Positions 1 to 14,350 of a stretch of DNA of 64,000 nt are shown here, piece by piece. Positions within the stretch are counted from its first letter, which is position 1, and each line of letters starts with the position of its first letter. The notes under the pieces are model-generated. The model did no database searches. It was not told the DNA's origin and saw nothing but the letters and a program-made list of their open reading frames with translations. A program made the position numbers and the translations under genes. The DNA comes from Apostichopus japonicus (Eukaryota > Echinodermata > Holothuroidea > Aspidochirotida > Stichopodidae), in the NCBI RefSeq assembly GCF_037975245.1, contig NC_092580.1, positions 979,001 through 1,043,000 of the forward strand, written 5' to 3'.

Positions 1-3000
1 GACGTATTTTGGATCGCGGGCTCGAGACCAGGTGGGGGCAGTTTGCTTTTGCCGCGATCTCATACGGTCTCTGGAACTTTAAGTATTAGAAACGAACATA
101 GATTTATATCAACTGCTGTCGTGGCGCGGTTGGTTGCTCTGTACCTCGAGAGCGTGACGTATTTTGGATCGCGGGCTCGAGACCAGCTGGGGGCAGTTTG
201 CTTTTGCCGCGATCTTATACGGCCCCTGGAACTTTAAGTATTAGAAACGAACATAGATTTATATCAACTGCTGTCGTTTCGCGATTGGTTGCTCTGTACC
301 TCGAGAGCGTGACGTATTTTGGATCGCGGGCTCGAGACCAGGTGGGGGCAGTTTGCTTTTGCCGCGATCCCATACGGTCTCTGGAACTTTAAGTATTAGA
401 AACGAACATAGATTTATATCAACTGCTGTCGTGGCGCGGTTGGTTGCTCTGTACCTCGAGAGCGTGACGTATTTTGGATCGCGGGCTCGAGACCAGGTGG
501 GGGCAGTTTGCTTTTGCCGCGATCTCATACGGTCTCTGGAACTTTAAGTATTAGAAACGAACATAGATTTATATCAACTGCTGTCGTGGCGCGGTTGGTT
601 GCTCTGTACCTCGAGAGCGTGACGTATTTTGGATCGCGGGCTCGAGACCAGGTGGGGGCAGTTTGCTTTTGCCGCGATTTCATACGGTCTCTGGAACTTT
701 AAGTATTAGAAACGAACATAGATTTATATCAACTGCTGTCGTGGCGCGGTTGGTTACTCTGTACCTCGAGAGCGTGACGTATTTTGGATCGCGGGCTCGA
801 GACCAGGTGGGGGCAGTTTGCTTTTGCCGCGATCTCATACGGTCTCTGGCAACTTTAAGTATTAGAAACGAACATAGATTTATGTCAACTGCTGTCGTGG
901 CGCGGTTGGTTGCTCTGTACCTCGAGAGCGTGACGTATTTTGGATCGCGGGCTCGAGACCAGGTGGGGGCAGTTTGCTTTTGCCGCGATCTTATACGGTC
1001 TCTGGGAACTTTAAGTATTAGAAACGAACATAGATTTATATCAACTGCTGTCGTGGCGCGGTTGGTTGCTCTGTACCTCGAGAGCGTGACGTATTTTGGA
1101 TCGCGGGCTCGAGACCAGGTGGGGGCAGTTTGCTTTTGCCGCGATCTCATACGGTCTCTGGGAACTTTAAGTATTAGAAACGAACATAGATTTATATCAA
1201 CTGCTGTCGTGGCGCGGTTGGTTGCTCTGTACCTCGAGAGCGTGACGTATTTTGGATCGCTGGCTCGAGACCAGGTGGGGGCAGTTTGCTTTTGCCGCGA
1301 TCTTATACGGTCTCTGGAACTTTAAGTGTTAGAAACGAACATAGATTTATATCAACTGCTGTCGTGGCGCGGTTGGTTGCTCTGTACCTCGAGAGCGTGA
1401 CTTATTTTGGATCGCGGGCTCGAGACCAGGTGGGGGCAGTTTGCTTTTGCCGCGATCTTATACGGTCTCTGGGACTTTAAGTATTAGAAACGAACATAGA
1501 TTTATATCAACTGCTGTCGTGGCGCGGTTGGTTGCTCTGTACCTCGAGAGCGTGACGTATTTTGGATCGGGGGCTCGATACCAGGTGGGGGCAGTTTGCT
1601 TTTGCCGCGATCTCATACGGTCTCTGGGAACTTTAAGTATTAGAAACGAACATAGATTTATATCAACTGCTGTCGTGGCGCGGTTGGTTGCTCTGTACCT
1701 CGATAGCGTGACGTATTTTGGATCGCCGTCTCGAGACCAGGTGGGGGCAGTTTGCTTTTGCCGCGATCCCATACGGTCTCTGGAACTTTAAGTATTAGAA
1801 ACGAACATAGATTTATATCAACTGCTGTCGTGGCGCGGTTGGTTGCTCTGTACCTCGAGAGCGTGACGTATTTTGGATCGCCGTCTCGAGACCAGGTGGG
1901 GGCAGTTTGCTTTTGCCGCGATCCCATACGGTCTCTGGAACTTTAAGTATTAGAAACGAACATAGATTTATATCAACTGCTGTCGTGGCACGGTTGGTTG
2001 CTCTGTACCTCGAGAGCGTGACGTATTTTGGATCGCGGGCTCGAGACCAGGTGGGGGCAGTTTGCTTTTGCCGCGATCTTATACGGTCTCTGGAACTTTA
2101 AGTATTAGAAACGAACATAGATTTATATCAACTGCTGTCGTGGCGCGGTTGGTTGCTCTGTACCTCGAGAGCGTGACGTATTTTGGATCGCGGGCTCGAG
2201 ACCAGGTGGGGGCAGTTTGCTTTTGCCGCGATCTCATACGGGCATCTGGGAACTTTAAGTATTAGAAACGAACATAGATTTATATCAACTGCTGTCGTGG
2301 CGCGGTTGGTTGCTCTGTACCTCGAGAGCGTGACGTATTTTGGATCGCGGGCTCGAGACCAGGTGGGGGCAGTTTGCTTTTGCCGCGATCTGATACCGTC
2401 TCTGGGAACTTTAAGTATTAGAAACGAACATAGATTTATATCAACTGCTGTCGTGGCGCGGTTGGTTGCTCTGTACCTCGAGAGCGTGACGTATTTTGGA
2501 TCGCGGGCTCGAGACTAGGTGGGGGCAGTTTGCTTTTGCCGCGATCCCATACGGTCTCTGGAACTTTAAGTATTAGAAACGAACATAGATTTATATCAAC
2601 TGCTGTCGTGGCGCGGTTGGTTGCTCTGTACCTCGAGAGCGTGACGTATTTTGGATCGCGGGCTCGAGACCAGGTGGGGGCAGTTTGCTTTTGCCGCGAT
2701 CTCATACGGGAATCTGGGAACTTTAAGTATTAGAAACGAACATAGATTTATATCAACTGCTGTCGTGGCGCGGTTGGTTGCTCTGTACCTCGAGAGCGTG
2801 ACGTATTTTGGATCGCGGGCTCGAGACCAGGTGGGGGCAGTTTGCTTTTGCCGCGATCTCATACGGTCTCTGGGAACTTTAAGTATTAGAAACGAACATA
2901 GATTTATATCAACTGCTGTCGTGGCGCGGTTGGTTGCTCTGTACCTCGAGAGCGTGACGTATTTTGGATCGCGGGCTCGAGACTAGGTGGGGGCAGTTTG

Positions 3001-6000
3001 CTTTTGCCGCGATCTCATACGGTCTCTGGAACTTTAAGTATTAGAAACGAACATTGATTTATATCAACTGCTGTCGTGGCGCGGTTGGTTGCTCTGTACC
3101 TCGATAGCGTGACGTATTTTGGATCGCGGGCTCGAGACCAGGTGGGGGCAGTTTGCTTTTGCCGCGATCCCATACGGTCTCTGGAACTTTAAGTATTAGA
3201 AACGAACATAGATTTATATCAACTGCTGTCGTGGCGCGGTTGGTTGTGCTCTGTACCTCGAGAGCGTGACGTATTTTGGATCGCGGGCTCGAGACCAGGT
3301 GGGGGCAGTTTGCTTTTGCCGCGATCTTATACGGTCTCTGGGAACTTTAAGTATTAGAAACGAACATAGATTTATATCAACTGCTGTGGTGGCGCGGTTG
3401 GTTGCTCTGTACCTCGAGAGCGTGACGTATTTTGGATCGCGGGCTCGAGACCAGGTGGGGGCAGTTTGCTTTTGCCGCGATCTTATACGGTCTCTGGAAC
3501 TTTAAGTAATAGAAACGAACATAGATTTATATCAACTGCTGTCGTGGCGCGGTTTGTTGCTCTGTACCTCGAGAGCGTGACGTATTTTGGATCGCGGGCT
3601 CGAGACCAGGTGGGGGCAGTTAGCTTTTTCCGCGATCTCATACGGTCTCTGGAACTTTAAGTATTAGAAACGAACATAGATTTATATCAACTGCTGTCGT
3701 GGCGCGGTTGGTTGCTCTGTACCTCGAGAGCGTGACGTATTTTGGATCGCGGGCTCGAGACCAGGTGGGGCAGTTTGCTTTTGCCGCGATCTTATACGGT
3801 CTCTGGGAACTTTAAGTATTAGAAACGAACATAGATTTATATCAACTGCTGTCGTGGCGCGGTTTGTTGCTCTGTACTTCGAGAGCGTGACGTATTTTGG
3901 ATCGCGGGCTCGAGACCAGGTGGGGGCAGTTTGCTTTTGCCGCGATCTGGTACGGTCTCTGGGAACTTTAAGTATTAGAAACGAACATAGATTTATATCA
4001 ACTGCTGTGGTGGCGCGGTTGGTTGCTCTGTACCTCGAGAGCGTGACGTATTTTGGATCGCGGGCTCGATACCAGGTGGGGCAGTTTGCTTTTGCCGCGA
4101 TCTTATACGGTCTCTGGGAACTTTAAGTATTAGAAACGAACATAGATTTATATCAACTGCTGTCGTGGCGCGGTTGGTTGTGCTCTGTACCTCGAGAGCG
4201 TGACGTATTTTGGATCGCGGGCTCGAGACCAGGTGGGGGCAGGTTGCTTTTGCCGCGATCTTATACGGTCTCTGGGAACTTTAAGTATTAGAAACGAACA
4301 TAGATTTATATCAACTGCTGTCGTGGCGCGGTTGGTTGCTCTGTACCTCGAGAGCGTGACGTATTTTGGATCGCGGGCTCGAGACCAGGTGGGGGGAGGT
4401 TGCTTTTGCCGCGATCTCATACGGTCCCTGGGAACTTTAAGTATTAGAAACAAACATAGATTTATATCAACTGCTGTCGTGGCGCGGTTGGTTGCTCTGT
4501 ACCTCGAGAGCGTGACGTATTTTGGATCGCGGGCTCGAGACCAGGTGGGGGCAGTTTGCTTTTGCCGCGATCTCATACGGTCTCTGGGAACTTTAAGTAT
4601 TAGAAACGAACATAGATTTATATCAACTGCTGTCGTGGCGCGGTTGGTTGCTCTGTACCTCGAGAGCGTGACGTATTTTGGATCGCGGGCTCGAGACCAG
4701 GTGGGGGCAGTTTGCTTTTGCCGCGATCTTATACGGTCTCTGGGAACTTTAAGTGTTAGAAACGAACATAGATTTATATCAACTGCTGTCGTGGCGCGGT
4801 TGGTTGCTCTGTACCTCGAGAGCGTGACTTATTTTGGATCGCGGGCTCGAGACCAGGTGGGGGCAGTTTGCTTTTGCCGCGATCCCATACGGTCTCTGGG
4901 ACTTTAAGTATTAGAAACGAACATAGATTTATATCAACTGCTGTCGTGGCGCGGTTGGTTGCTCTGTACCTCGAGAGCGTGACGTATTTTGGATCGGGGG
5001 CTCGATACCAGGTGGGGGCAGTTTGCTTTTGCCGCGATCTCATACGGTCTCTGGGAACTTTAAGTATTAGAAACGAACATAGATTTATATCAACTGCTGT
5101 CGTGGCGCGGTTGGTTGCTCTGTACCTCGAGAGCGTGACGTATTTTGGATCGCGGGCTCGAGAACAGGTGGGGGCAGTTTGCTTTTGCCGCGATCTCATA
5201 CGGTCTCTGGAACTTTAAGTATTAGAAACGAAAATAGATTTATATCAACTGCTGTCGTGGCGCGGTTGGTTGCTCTGTACCTCGAGAGCGTGACGTATTT
5301 TGGATCGCGGGCTCGAGACCAGGTGGGGGCAGGTTGCTTTTGCCGCGATCTTATACGGTCTCTGGGAACTTTAAGTATTAGAAACGAACATAGATTTATA
5401 TCAACTGCTGTCGTGGCGCGGTTGGTTGCTCTGTACCTCGAGAGCGTGACGTATTTTGGATCGCGGGCTCGAGACCAGGTGGGGGGAGGTTGCTTTTGCC
5501 GCGATCTCATACGGTCTCTGGGAACTTTAAGTATTAGAAACGAACATAGATTTATATCAACTGCTGTCGTGGCGCGGTTGGTTGCTCTGTACCTCGAGAG
5601 CGTGACGTATTTTGGATCGCGGGCTCGAGACCAGGTGGGGGGAGGTTGCTTTTGCCGCGATCTCATACGGTCTCTGGGAACTTTAAGTATTAGAAACGAA
5701 CATAGATTTATATCAACTGCTGTCGTGGCGCGGTTGGTTGCTCTGTACCTCGAGAGCGTGACGTATTTTGGATCGCGGGCTCGAGACCAGGTGGGGGGAG
5801 GTTGCTTTTGCCGCGATCTCATACGGTCTCTGGAACTTTAAGTATTAGAAACGAACATAGATTTATATCAACTGCTGTCGTGGCGCGGTTGGTTGCTCTG
5901 TACCTCGAGAGCGTGACGTATTTTGGATCGCGGGCTCGAGACCAGGTGGGGGCAGTTTGCTTTTGCCGCGATCTCATACGGTCTCTGGAACTTTAAGTAT

Positions 6001-9000
6001 TAGAAACGAACATAGATTTATATCAACTGCTGTCGTGGAGCGGTTGGTTGCTCTGTACCTCGAGAGCGTGACGTATTTTGGATCGCGGGCTCGAGACCAG
6101 GTGGGGGCAGTTTGCTTTTGCCGCGATCTCATACGGTCTCTGGAACTTTAAGTATTAGAAACGAACATAGATTTATATCAACTGCTGTCGTGGCGCGGTT
6201 GGTTGCTCTGTACCTCGAGAGCGTGACGTATTTTGGATCGCGGGCTCGAGACCAGGTGGGGGCAGTTTGCTTTTGCCGCGATCCCATACGGTCTCTGGGA
6301 ACTTTAAGTATTAGAAACGAACATAGATTTATATCAACTGCTGTCGTGGCGCGGTTGGTTGCTCTGTACCTCGAGAGCGTGACGTATTTTGGATCGCGGG
6401 CTCGAGACCAGGTGGGGGCAGTTTGCTTTTGCCGCGATCCCATACGGTCTCTGGAACTTTAAGTATTAGAAACGAACATAGATTTATATCAACTGCTGTC
6501 GTGGCGCGGTTGGTTGCTCTGTACCTCGAGAGCGTGACGTATTTTGGATCGCGGGCTCGAGAACAGGTGGGGGCAGTTTGCTTTTGCCGCGATCTCATAC
6601 GGTCTCTGGGAACTTTAAGTATTAGAAACGAACATAGATTTATATCAACTGCTGTCGTGGCGCGGTTGGTTGCTCTGTACCTCGAGAGCGTGACGTATTT
6701 TGGATCGCGGGCTCGAGACCAGGTGGGGGCAGTTAGCTTTTTCCGCGATCTCATACGGTCTGTAGAGCTTTAAGTATTAGAAACGAACATAGATTTATAT
6801 CAACTGCTGTCGTGGCGCGGTTGGTTCTTCTGTACCTCGAGAGCGTGACGTATTTTGGATCGCGGGCTCGAGACCAGGTGGGGGGAGGTTGCTTTTGCCG
6901 CGATCTCATACGGTCTCTGGGAACTTTAAGTATTAGAAACGAACATAGATTTATATCAACTGCTGTCGTGGCGCGGTTGGTTGCTCTGTACCTCGAGAGC
7001 GTGACGTATTTTGGATCGCGGGCTCGAGACCAGGTGGGGGCAGTTAGCTTTTTCCGCGATCTCATACGGTCTGCAGAGCTTTAAGTATTAGAAACGAACA
7101 TAGATTTATATCAACTGCTGTCGTGGCGCGGTTGGTTGCTCTGTACCTCGAGAGCGTGACGTATTTTGGATCGCGGGCTCGAGACCAGGTGGGGGCAGTT
7201 TGCTTTTGCCGCGATCTTATACGGTCTCTGGAACTTTAAGTATTAGAAACGAACATAGATTTATATCAACTGCTGTCGTGGCGCGGTTGGTTGCTCTGTA
7301 CCTCGAGAGCGTGACGTATTTTGGATCGCGGGCTCGAGACCAGGTGGGGGGAGGTTGCTTTTGCCGCGATCTTATACGGTCTCTGGGAACTTTAAGTATT
7401 AGAAACGAACATAGATTTATATCAACTGCTGTCGTGGCGCGGTTGGTTTCTCTGTACCTCGAGAGCGTGACGTATTTTGGATCGCGGGCTCGAGACCAGG
7501 TGGGGGGAGGTTGCTTTTGCCGCGATCTTATACGGTCTCTGGGAACTTTAAGTATTAGAAACGAACATAGATTTATATCAACTGCTGTCGTGGCGCGGTT
7601 GGTTGCTCTGTACCTCGAGAGCGTGACGTATTTTGGATCGCGGGCTCGAGACCAGGTGGGGGGAGGTTGCTTTTGCCGCGATCTCATACGGTCCCTGGGA
7701 ACTTTAAGTATTAGAAACGAACATAGATTTATATCAACTGCTGTCGTGGCGCGGTTGGTTGCTCTGTACCTCGAGAGCGTGACGTATTTTGGATCGCGGG
7801 CTCGAGACCAGGTGGGGGCAGTTTGCTTTTGCCGCGATCTTATACGGTTTCTCGGAACTTTAAGTATTAGAAACGAACATAGATTTATATCAACTGCTGT
7901 CGTGGCGCGGTTGGTTGCTCTGAACCTCGAGAGCGTGACGTATTTTGGATCGCGGGCTCGAGACCAGGTGGGGGCACTTTGCTTTTGCCGCGATCTGATA
8001 CGGTCTCTGGGAACTTTAAGTATTAGAAACGAACATAGATTTATATCAACTGCTGTCGTGGCGCGGTTGGTTGCTCTGTACCTCGAGAGCGTGACGTATT
8101 TTGGATCGCGGGCTCGAGACCAGGTGGGGGCAGTTTGCTTTTGCCGCGATCCCATACGGTCTCTGGAACTTTAAGTATTAGAAACGAACATAGATTTATA
8201 TCAACTGCTGTCGTGGCGCGGTTGGTTGCTCTGTACCTCGAGAGCGTGACGTATTTTGGATCGCGGGCTCGAGACTAGGTGGTGGCAGTTTGCTTTTGCC
8301 GCGATCTCATACGGTCTCTGGGAACTTTAAGTATTAGAAACGAACATAGATTTATATCAACTGCTGTCGTGGCGCGGTTGGTTGCTCTGTACCTCGAGAG
8401 CGTGACGTATTTTGGATCGCGGGCTCGAGACCAGGTGGGGGCAGTTTGCTTTTGCCGCGATCTCATACGGTCTCTGGGAACTTTAAGTATTAGAAACGAA
8501 CATAGATTTATATCAACTGCTGTCGTGGCGCGGTTGGTTGCTCTGTACCTCGAGAGCGTGACGTATTTTGGATCGCGGGCTCGAGACCAGGTGGGGGCAG
8601 TTTGCTTTTGCCGCGATCTCATACGGTCTCTGGGAACTTTAAGTATTAGAAACGAACATAGATTTATATCAACTGCTGTCGTGGCGCGGTTGGTTGCTCT
8701 GTACCTCGAGAGCGTGACGTATTTTGGATCGCCGTCTCGAGACCAGGTGGGGGCAGTTTGCTTTTGCCGCGATCCCATACGGTCTCTGGAACTTTAAGTA
8801 TTAGAAACGAACATAGATTTATATCAACTGCTGTCGTGGCGCGGTTGGTTGCTCTGTACCTCGAGAGCGTGACGTATTTTGGATCGCGGGCTCGAGACCA
8901 GGTGGGGGCAGTTTGCTTTTGCCGCGATCTCATACGGTCTCTGGGAACTTTAAGTATTAGAAACGAACATAGATTGATATCAACTGCTGTCGTGGCGCGG

Positions 9001-12000
9001 TTGGTTGCTCTGTACCTCGAGAGCGTGACGTATTTTGGATCGCGGGCTCGAGACCAGGTGGGGGCAGTTTGCTTTTGCCGCGATCTCATACGGTCTCTGG
9101 GAACTTTAAGTATTAGAAACGAACATAGATTTATATCAACTGCTGTCGTGGCGCGGTTGGTTGCTCTGTACCTCGAGAGCGTGACGTATTTTGGATCGCC
9201 GTCTCGAGACCAGGTGGGGGCAGTTTGCTTTTGCCGCGATCCCATACGGTCTCTGGAACTTTAAGTATTAGAAACGAACATAGATTTATATCAACTGCTG
9301 TCGTGGCGCGGTTGGTTGCTCTGTACCTCGAGAGCGTGACGTATTTTGGATCGCGGGCTCGAGACCAGGTGGGGGCAGTTTGCTTTTGCCGCGATCTCAT
9401 ACGGTCTGTAGAGCTTTAAGTATGAGAAACGAACATAGATTTATATCAACTGCTGTCGTGGCGCGGTTGGTTGCTCTGTACCTCGAGAGCGTGACGTATT
9501 TTGGATCGCGGGCTCGAGACCAGGTGGGGGCAGTTTGCTTTTGCCGCGATCTCATACGGTCTCTGGAACTTTAAGTATTAGAAACGAACATAGATTTATA
9601 TCAACTGCTGTCGTGGCGCGGTTGGTTGCTCTGTACCTCGAGAGCGTGACGTATTTTGGATCGCGGGCTCGAGACCAGGTGGGGGGAGGTTGCTTTTGCC
9701 GCGATCTTATACGGTCTCTGGGAACTTTAAGTATTAGAAACGAACATAGATTTATATCAACTGCTGTCGTGGCGCGGTTGGTTGCTCTGTACCTCGAGAG
9801 CGTGACGTATTTTGGATCGCGGGCTCGAGACCAGGTGGGGGCAGTTTGCTTTTGCCGCGATCTTATACGGTTTCTCGGAACTTTAAGTATTAGAAACGAA
9901 CATAGATTTATATCAACTGCTGTCGTGGCGCGGTTGGTTGCTCTGAACCTCGAGAGCGTGACGTATTTTGGATCGCGGGCTCGAGACCAGGTGGGGGCAG
10001 TTTGCTTTTGCCGCGATCTTATACGGTTTCTCGGAACTTTAAGTATTAGAAACGAACATAGATTTATATCAACTGCTGTCGTGGCGCGGTTGGTTGCTCT
10101 GTACCTCGAGAGCGTGACGTATTTTGGATCGCGGGCTCGAGACCAGGTGGGGGCAGTTTGCTTTTGCCGCGATCTTATACGGTCTCTGGAACTTTAAGTA
10201 TTAGAAACGAACATAGATTTATATCAACTGCTGTCGTGGCGCGGTTGGTTGCTCTGTACCTCGAGAGCGTGACGTATTTTGGACCGCGGGCTCGAGACCA
10301 GGTGGGGGCAGTTTGCTTTTGCCGCGATCTTATACGGTCTCTGGAACTTTAAGTATTAGAAACGAACATAGATTTATATCAACTGCTGTCGTGGCGCGGT
10401 TGGTTGCTCTTTACCTCGAGAGCGTGACGTATTTTGGATCGCGGGCTCGAGACCAGGTGGGGGCAGTTGGCTTTTTCCGCGATCTCATACGGTCTGTAGA
10501 GCTTTAAGTATTAGAAACGAGCATAGATTTATATCAACTGCTGTCGTGGCGCGGTTGGTTGCTCTGTACCTCGAGAGCGTGACGTATTTTGGATCGCGGG
10601 CTCGAGACCAGGTGGGGGGAGGTTGCTTTTGCCGCGATCTTATACGGTCTCTGGGAACTTTAAGTATTAGAAACGAACATAGATTTATATCAACTGCTGT
10701 CGTGGCGCGGTTGGTTGCTCTGTACCTCGAGAGCGTGACGTATTTTGGATCGCAGGCTCGAGACCAGGTGGTGGGATGTTGCTTTTGCCGCGATCTCATA
10801 CGGTCTCTGGGAACTTTAAGTATTAGAAACGAACATAGATTTATATCAAGTGCTGTCGTGGCGCGGTTGGTTGCTCTGTACCTCGAGAGCGTGACGTATT
10901 TTGGATCGCGGGCTCGAGACCAGGTGGGGGCAGTTTGCTTTTGCCGGGTTCTTATACGGTCTCTGGAACTTTAAGTATTAGAAACGAACATAGATTTATA
11001 TCAACTGCTGTCGTGGCGCGGTTGGTTGCTCTGTACCTCGAGAGCGTGACGTATTTTGGATCGCGGGCTCGAGATCAGGTGGGGGCAGTTTGCTTTTGCC
11101 GCGATCTGATACGGTCTCTGGGAACTTTAAGTATTAGAAACGAACATAGATTTATATCAACTGCTGTCGTGGCGCGGTTGGTTGCTCTGTACCTCGAGAG
11201 CGTGACGCATTTTGGATCGCGGGCTCGAGACCAGGTGGGGGGCAGTTTGCTTTTGCCGCGATCTCATACGGTCTCTGGGAACTTTAAGTATTAGAAACGA
11301 ACATAGATTGATATCAACTGCTGTCGTGGCGCGGTTGGTTGCTCTGTACCTCGAGAGCGTGACGTATTTTGGATCGCGGGCTCGAGACCAGGTGGGGCAG
11401 TTTGCTTTTGCCGCGATCTGGTACGGTCTCTGGAACTTTAAGTATTAGAAACGAACATAGATTTATATCAACTGCTGTCGTGGCGCGTTTGGTTGCTCTG
11501 TACCTCGAGAGCGTGACGTATTTTGGATTGCGGGCTCGAGACCAGGTGGGGCAGTTTCCTTTTGCCGCCATCTGGTACGGTCTCTGGGAACTTTAAGTAT
11601 TAGAAACGAACATAGATTTATATCAACTGCTGTCGTGGCGCGGTTGGTTGCTCTGTACCTCGAGAGCGTGACGTATTTTGGATTTCGGGCTCGAGACCAG
11701 GTGGGGCAGTTTGCTTTTGCCGCGATCTGGTACGGTCTCTGGAACTTTAAGTATTAGAAACGAACATAGATTTATATCAACTGCTGTCGTGGGGCGGTTG
11801 GTTGCTCTGTACCTCGAGAGCGTAACGTATTTTGGATCGCGGGCTCGAGACCAGGTGGGGCAGTTTGCTTTTTCCGCGATCTGGTACGGTCTCTGGAACT
11901 TTAAGTATTAGAAACGAAAATAGATTTATATCAACTGTTGTCGTGGCGCGGTTGGTTGCTCTGTACCTCGAGAGCGTGACGTATTTTGGATCGCGGGCTC

Positions 12001-12100
12001 GAGACCAGGTGGGGGCAGTTTGCTTTTGCCGCGATCTGGTACGGTCTCTGGGAACTTTAAGTATTAGAAACGAACATAGATTTATATCAACTGCTGTCGT
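1..12100 (+). repeat. Satellite zone 1: 155/156-bp monomers
   Basis: Monomers alternate between 155 bp ('tctctggaac') and 156 bp ('tctctgggaac') because of one G. Variant markers recur irregularly: 'gatcgccgtctcgag' near 1730, 1880, 8730 and 9200, 'ggggggaggttgc' near 4390, 5480-5800 and 7340-7660, and 'cagttagctttttccg' near 3620, 6730 and 7040. Reuse of the same variants at distant places is what unequal crossover or gene conversion inside an array would leave. Distances such as 467 bp (three monomers) between marked copies at 8758 and 9225 point to local multi-monomer duplications. Confidence 0.85.
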
Positions 12101-13263
12101 GGCGCGGTTGGTTGTGCTCTGTACCTCGAGAGCTTGACGTATTTTGGATCGCGGGCTCGAGACGAGGCCAGCGCAGTTTGCTTTTGCAGCGACCTAATAC
12201 GATCTCTGGAACTTTAAGTATTAGAAACGAACATAGATTTATATCAACTGCTGTCGTGGCGCGGTTGGTTGCTCTGTACCTCGAGAGCGTGACGTATTTT
12301 GGATCGCGGGCTCGAGACCAGGTGGGGCAGTTTGCTTTTGCCGGGATCTTATACGGTCTCTGGAACTTTAAGTATTAGAAACGAACATAGATTTATATCA
12401 ACTGCTGTCGTGGCGCGGTTGGTTGCTCTGTACCTCGAGAGCGTGACGTATTTTGGATCGCGGGCTCGAGACCAGGTGGGGGCAGTTTGCTTTTGCCGGG
12501 TTCTTATACGGTCTCTGGGAACTTTAAGTATTAGAAACGAACATAGATTTATATCAACTGCTGTCGTGGCGCGGTTGGTTGCTCTGTACCTCGAGAGCGT
12601 GACGTATTTTGGATCGCGGGCTCGAGACCAGGTGGGGGCAGTTTGTTTTTTCCGCGATCTCATACGGTCTCTGGAACTTTAAGTATTAGAAACGAACATA
12701 GATTTATATCAACTGCTGTCGTGGCGCGGTTGGTTGCTCTGTACCTCGAGAGCGTGACGTATTTTGGATCGCGGGCTCGAGACCAGGTGGGGGCAGTTTG
12801 CTTTTGCCGCGATCTTATACGGCCCCTGGAACTTTAAGTATTAGAAACGAACATAGATTTATATCAACTGCTGTCGTGTCGCGGTTGGTTGCTCTGTACC
12901 TCGAGAGCGTGACGTATTTTGGATCGCGTGCTCGAGACCAGGTGTGGCAGTTTGCTTTTGCCGCGATCTCATACGGTCTCTGGGAACTTTAAGTATTAGA
13001 AACGAACATAGATTTATATCAACTGCTGTCGTGGCGCGGTTGGTTGCTCTGTACCTCGAGAGCGTGACGATTTTTGGATCGCGGGCTCGAGACCAGGTGG
13101 GGGCAGTTTGCTTTTGCCGCGATCTCATACGGTCTCTGGGAACTTTTAGTATTAGAAACGAACATAGATTTATATCAACTGCTGTCGTGGCGCGGTTGGT
13201 TGCTCTGTACCTCGAGAGCGTGACGTATTTTGGATCGCGGGCTCGAGACCAGGTGGGGGCAGT

Positions 13264-14350
13264 TTGCTTTTGCCGCGATCTCATACGGTCTCTGGAACTT
13301 TAAGTATTAGAAACGAACATAGTTTTATATCAACTGCTGTCGTGGCGCGGTTGGTTGCTCTGTACCTCGAGAGCGTGACGTATTTTGGATCGCGAGCTCG
13401 AGACCAGGTGGGGGCAGTTTGCTTTTGCCGCGATCTTATACGGTCTCTGGGAACTTTAAGTATTAGAAACCAACATAGATTTACATCAACTGCTGTCGTG
13501 GCGCGGTTGGTTGCTCTGTACCTCGAGAGCGTGACGTATTTTGGATCGCGGGCTCGAGACCAGGTGGGGGCAGTTTGCTTTTGCCGCGATCTGATACGGT
13601 CTCTGGGAACTTTAAGTATTAGAAACGAACATAGTTTTATATCAACTGCTGTCGTGGCGCGGTTGGTTGCTCTGTACCTCGAGAGCGTGACGTATTTTGG
13701 ATCGCGAGCTCGAGACCAGGTGGGGGCAGTTTGCTTTTGCCGCGATCTCATACGGTCTCTGGGAACTTTTAGTATTAGAAACGAACATAGATTTATATCA
13801 ACTGCTGTCGTGGCGCGGTTGGTTGCTCTGTACCTCGAGAGCGTGACGTATTTTGGATCGCGGGCTCGAGACCAGGTGGGGGCAGTTTGCTTTTGCCGCG
13901 ATCTCATACGGTCTCTGGAACTTTAAGTATTAGAAACGAACATAGTTTTATATCAACTGCTGTCGTGGCGCGGTTGGTTGCTCTGTACCTCGAGAGCGTG
14001 ACGTATTTTGGATCGCGAGCTCGAGACCAGGTGGGGGCAGTTTGCTTTTGCCGCGATCTTATACGGTCTCTGGGAACTTTAAGTATTAGAAACCAACATA
14101 GATTTACATCAACTGCTGTCGTGGCGCGGTTGGTTGCTCTGTACCTCGAGAGCGTGACGTATTTTGGATCGCGGGCTCGAGACCAGGTGGGGGCAGTTTG
14201 CTTTTGCCGCGATCTGATACGGTCTCTGGGAACTTTAAGTATTAGAAACGAACATAGTTTTATATCAACTGCTGTCGTGGCGCGGTTGGTTGCTCTGTAC
14301 CTCGAGAGCGTGACGTATTTTGGATCGCGAGCTCGAGACCAGGTGGGGGC
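13264..14350 (+). repeat. 623-bp (four-monomer) higher-order repeat
   Basis: The block starting at 13264 recurs at 13887, an offset of 623 bp. It has the same order of marked monomers: one with 'acatagttttat' and 'gatcgcgagctcgag', one with 'aaccaacatagatttacatc', then another 'acatagttttat' copy. These markers are rare elsewhere in the array, so this is a tandem duplication of four monomers rather than chance. Confidence 0.85.
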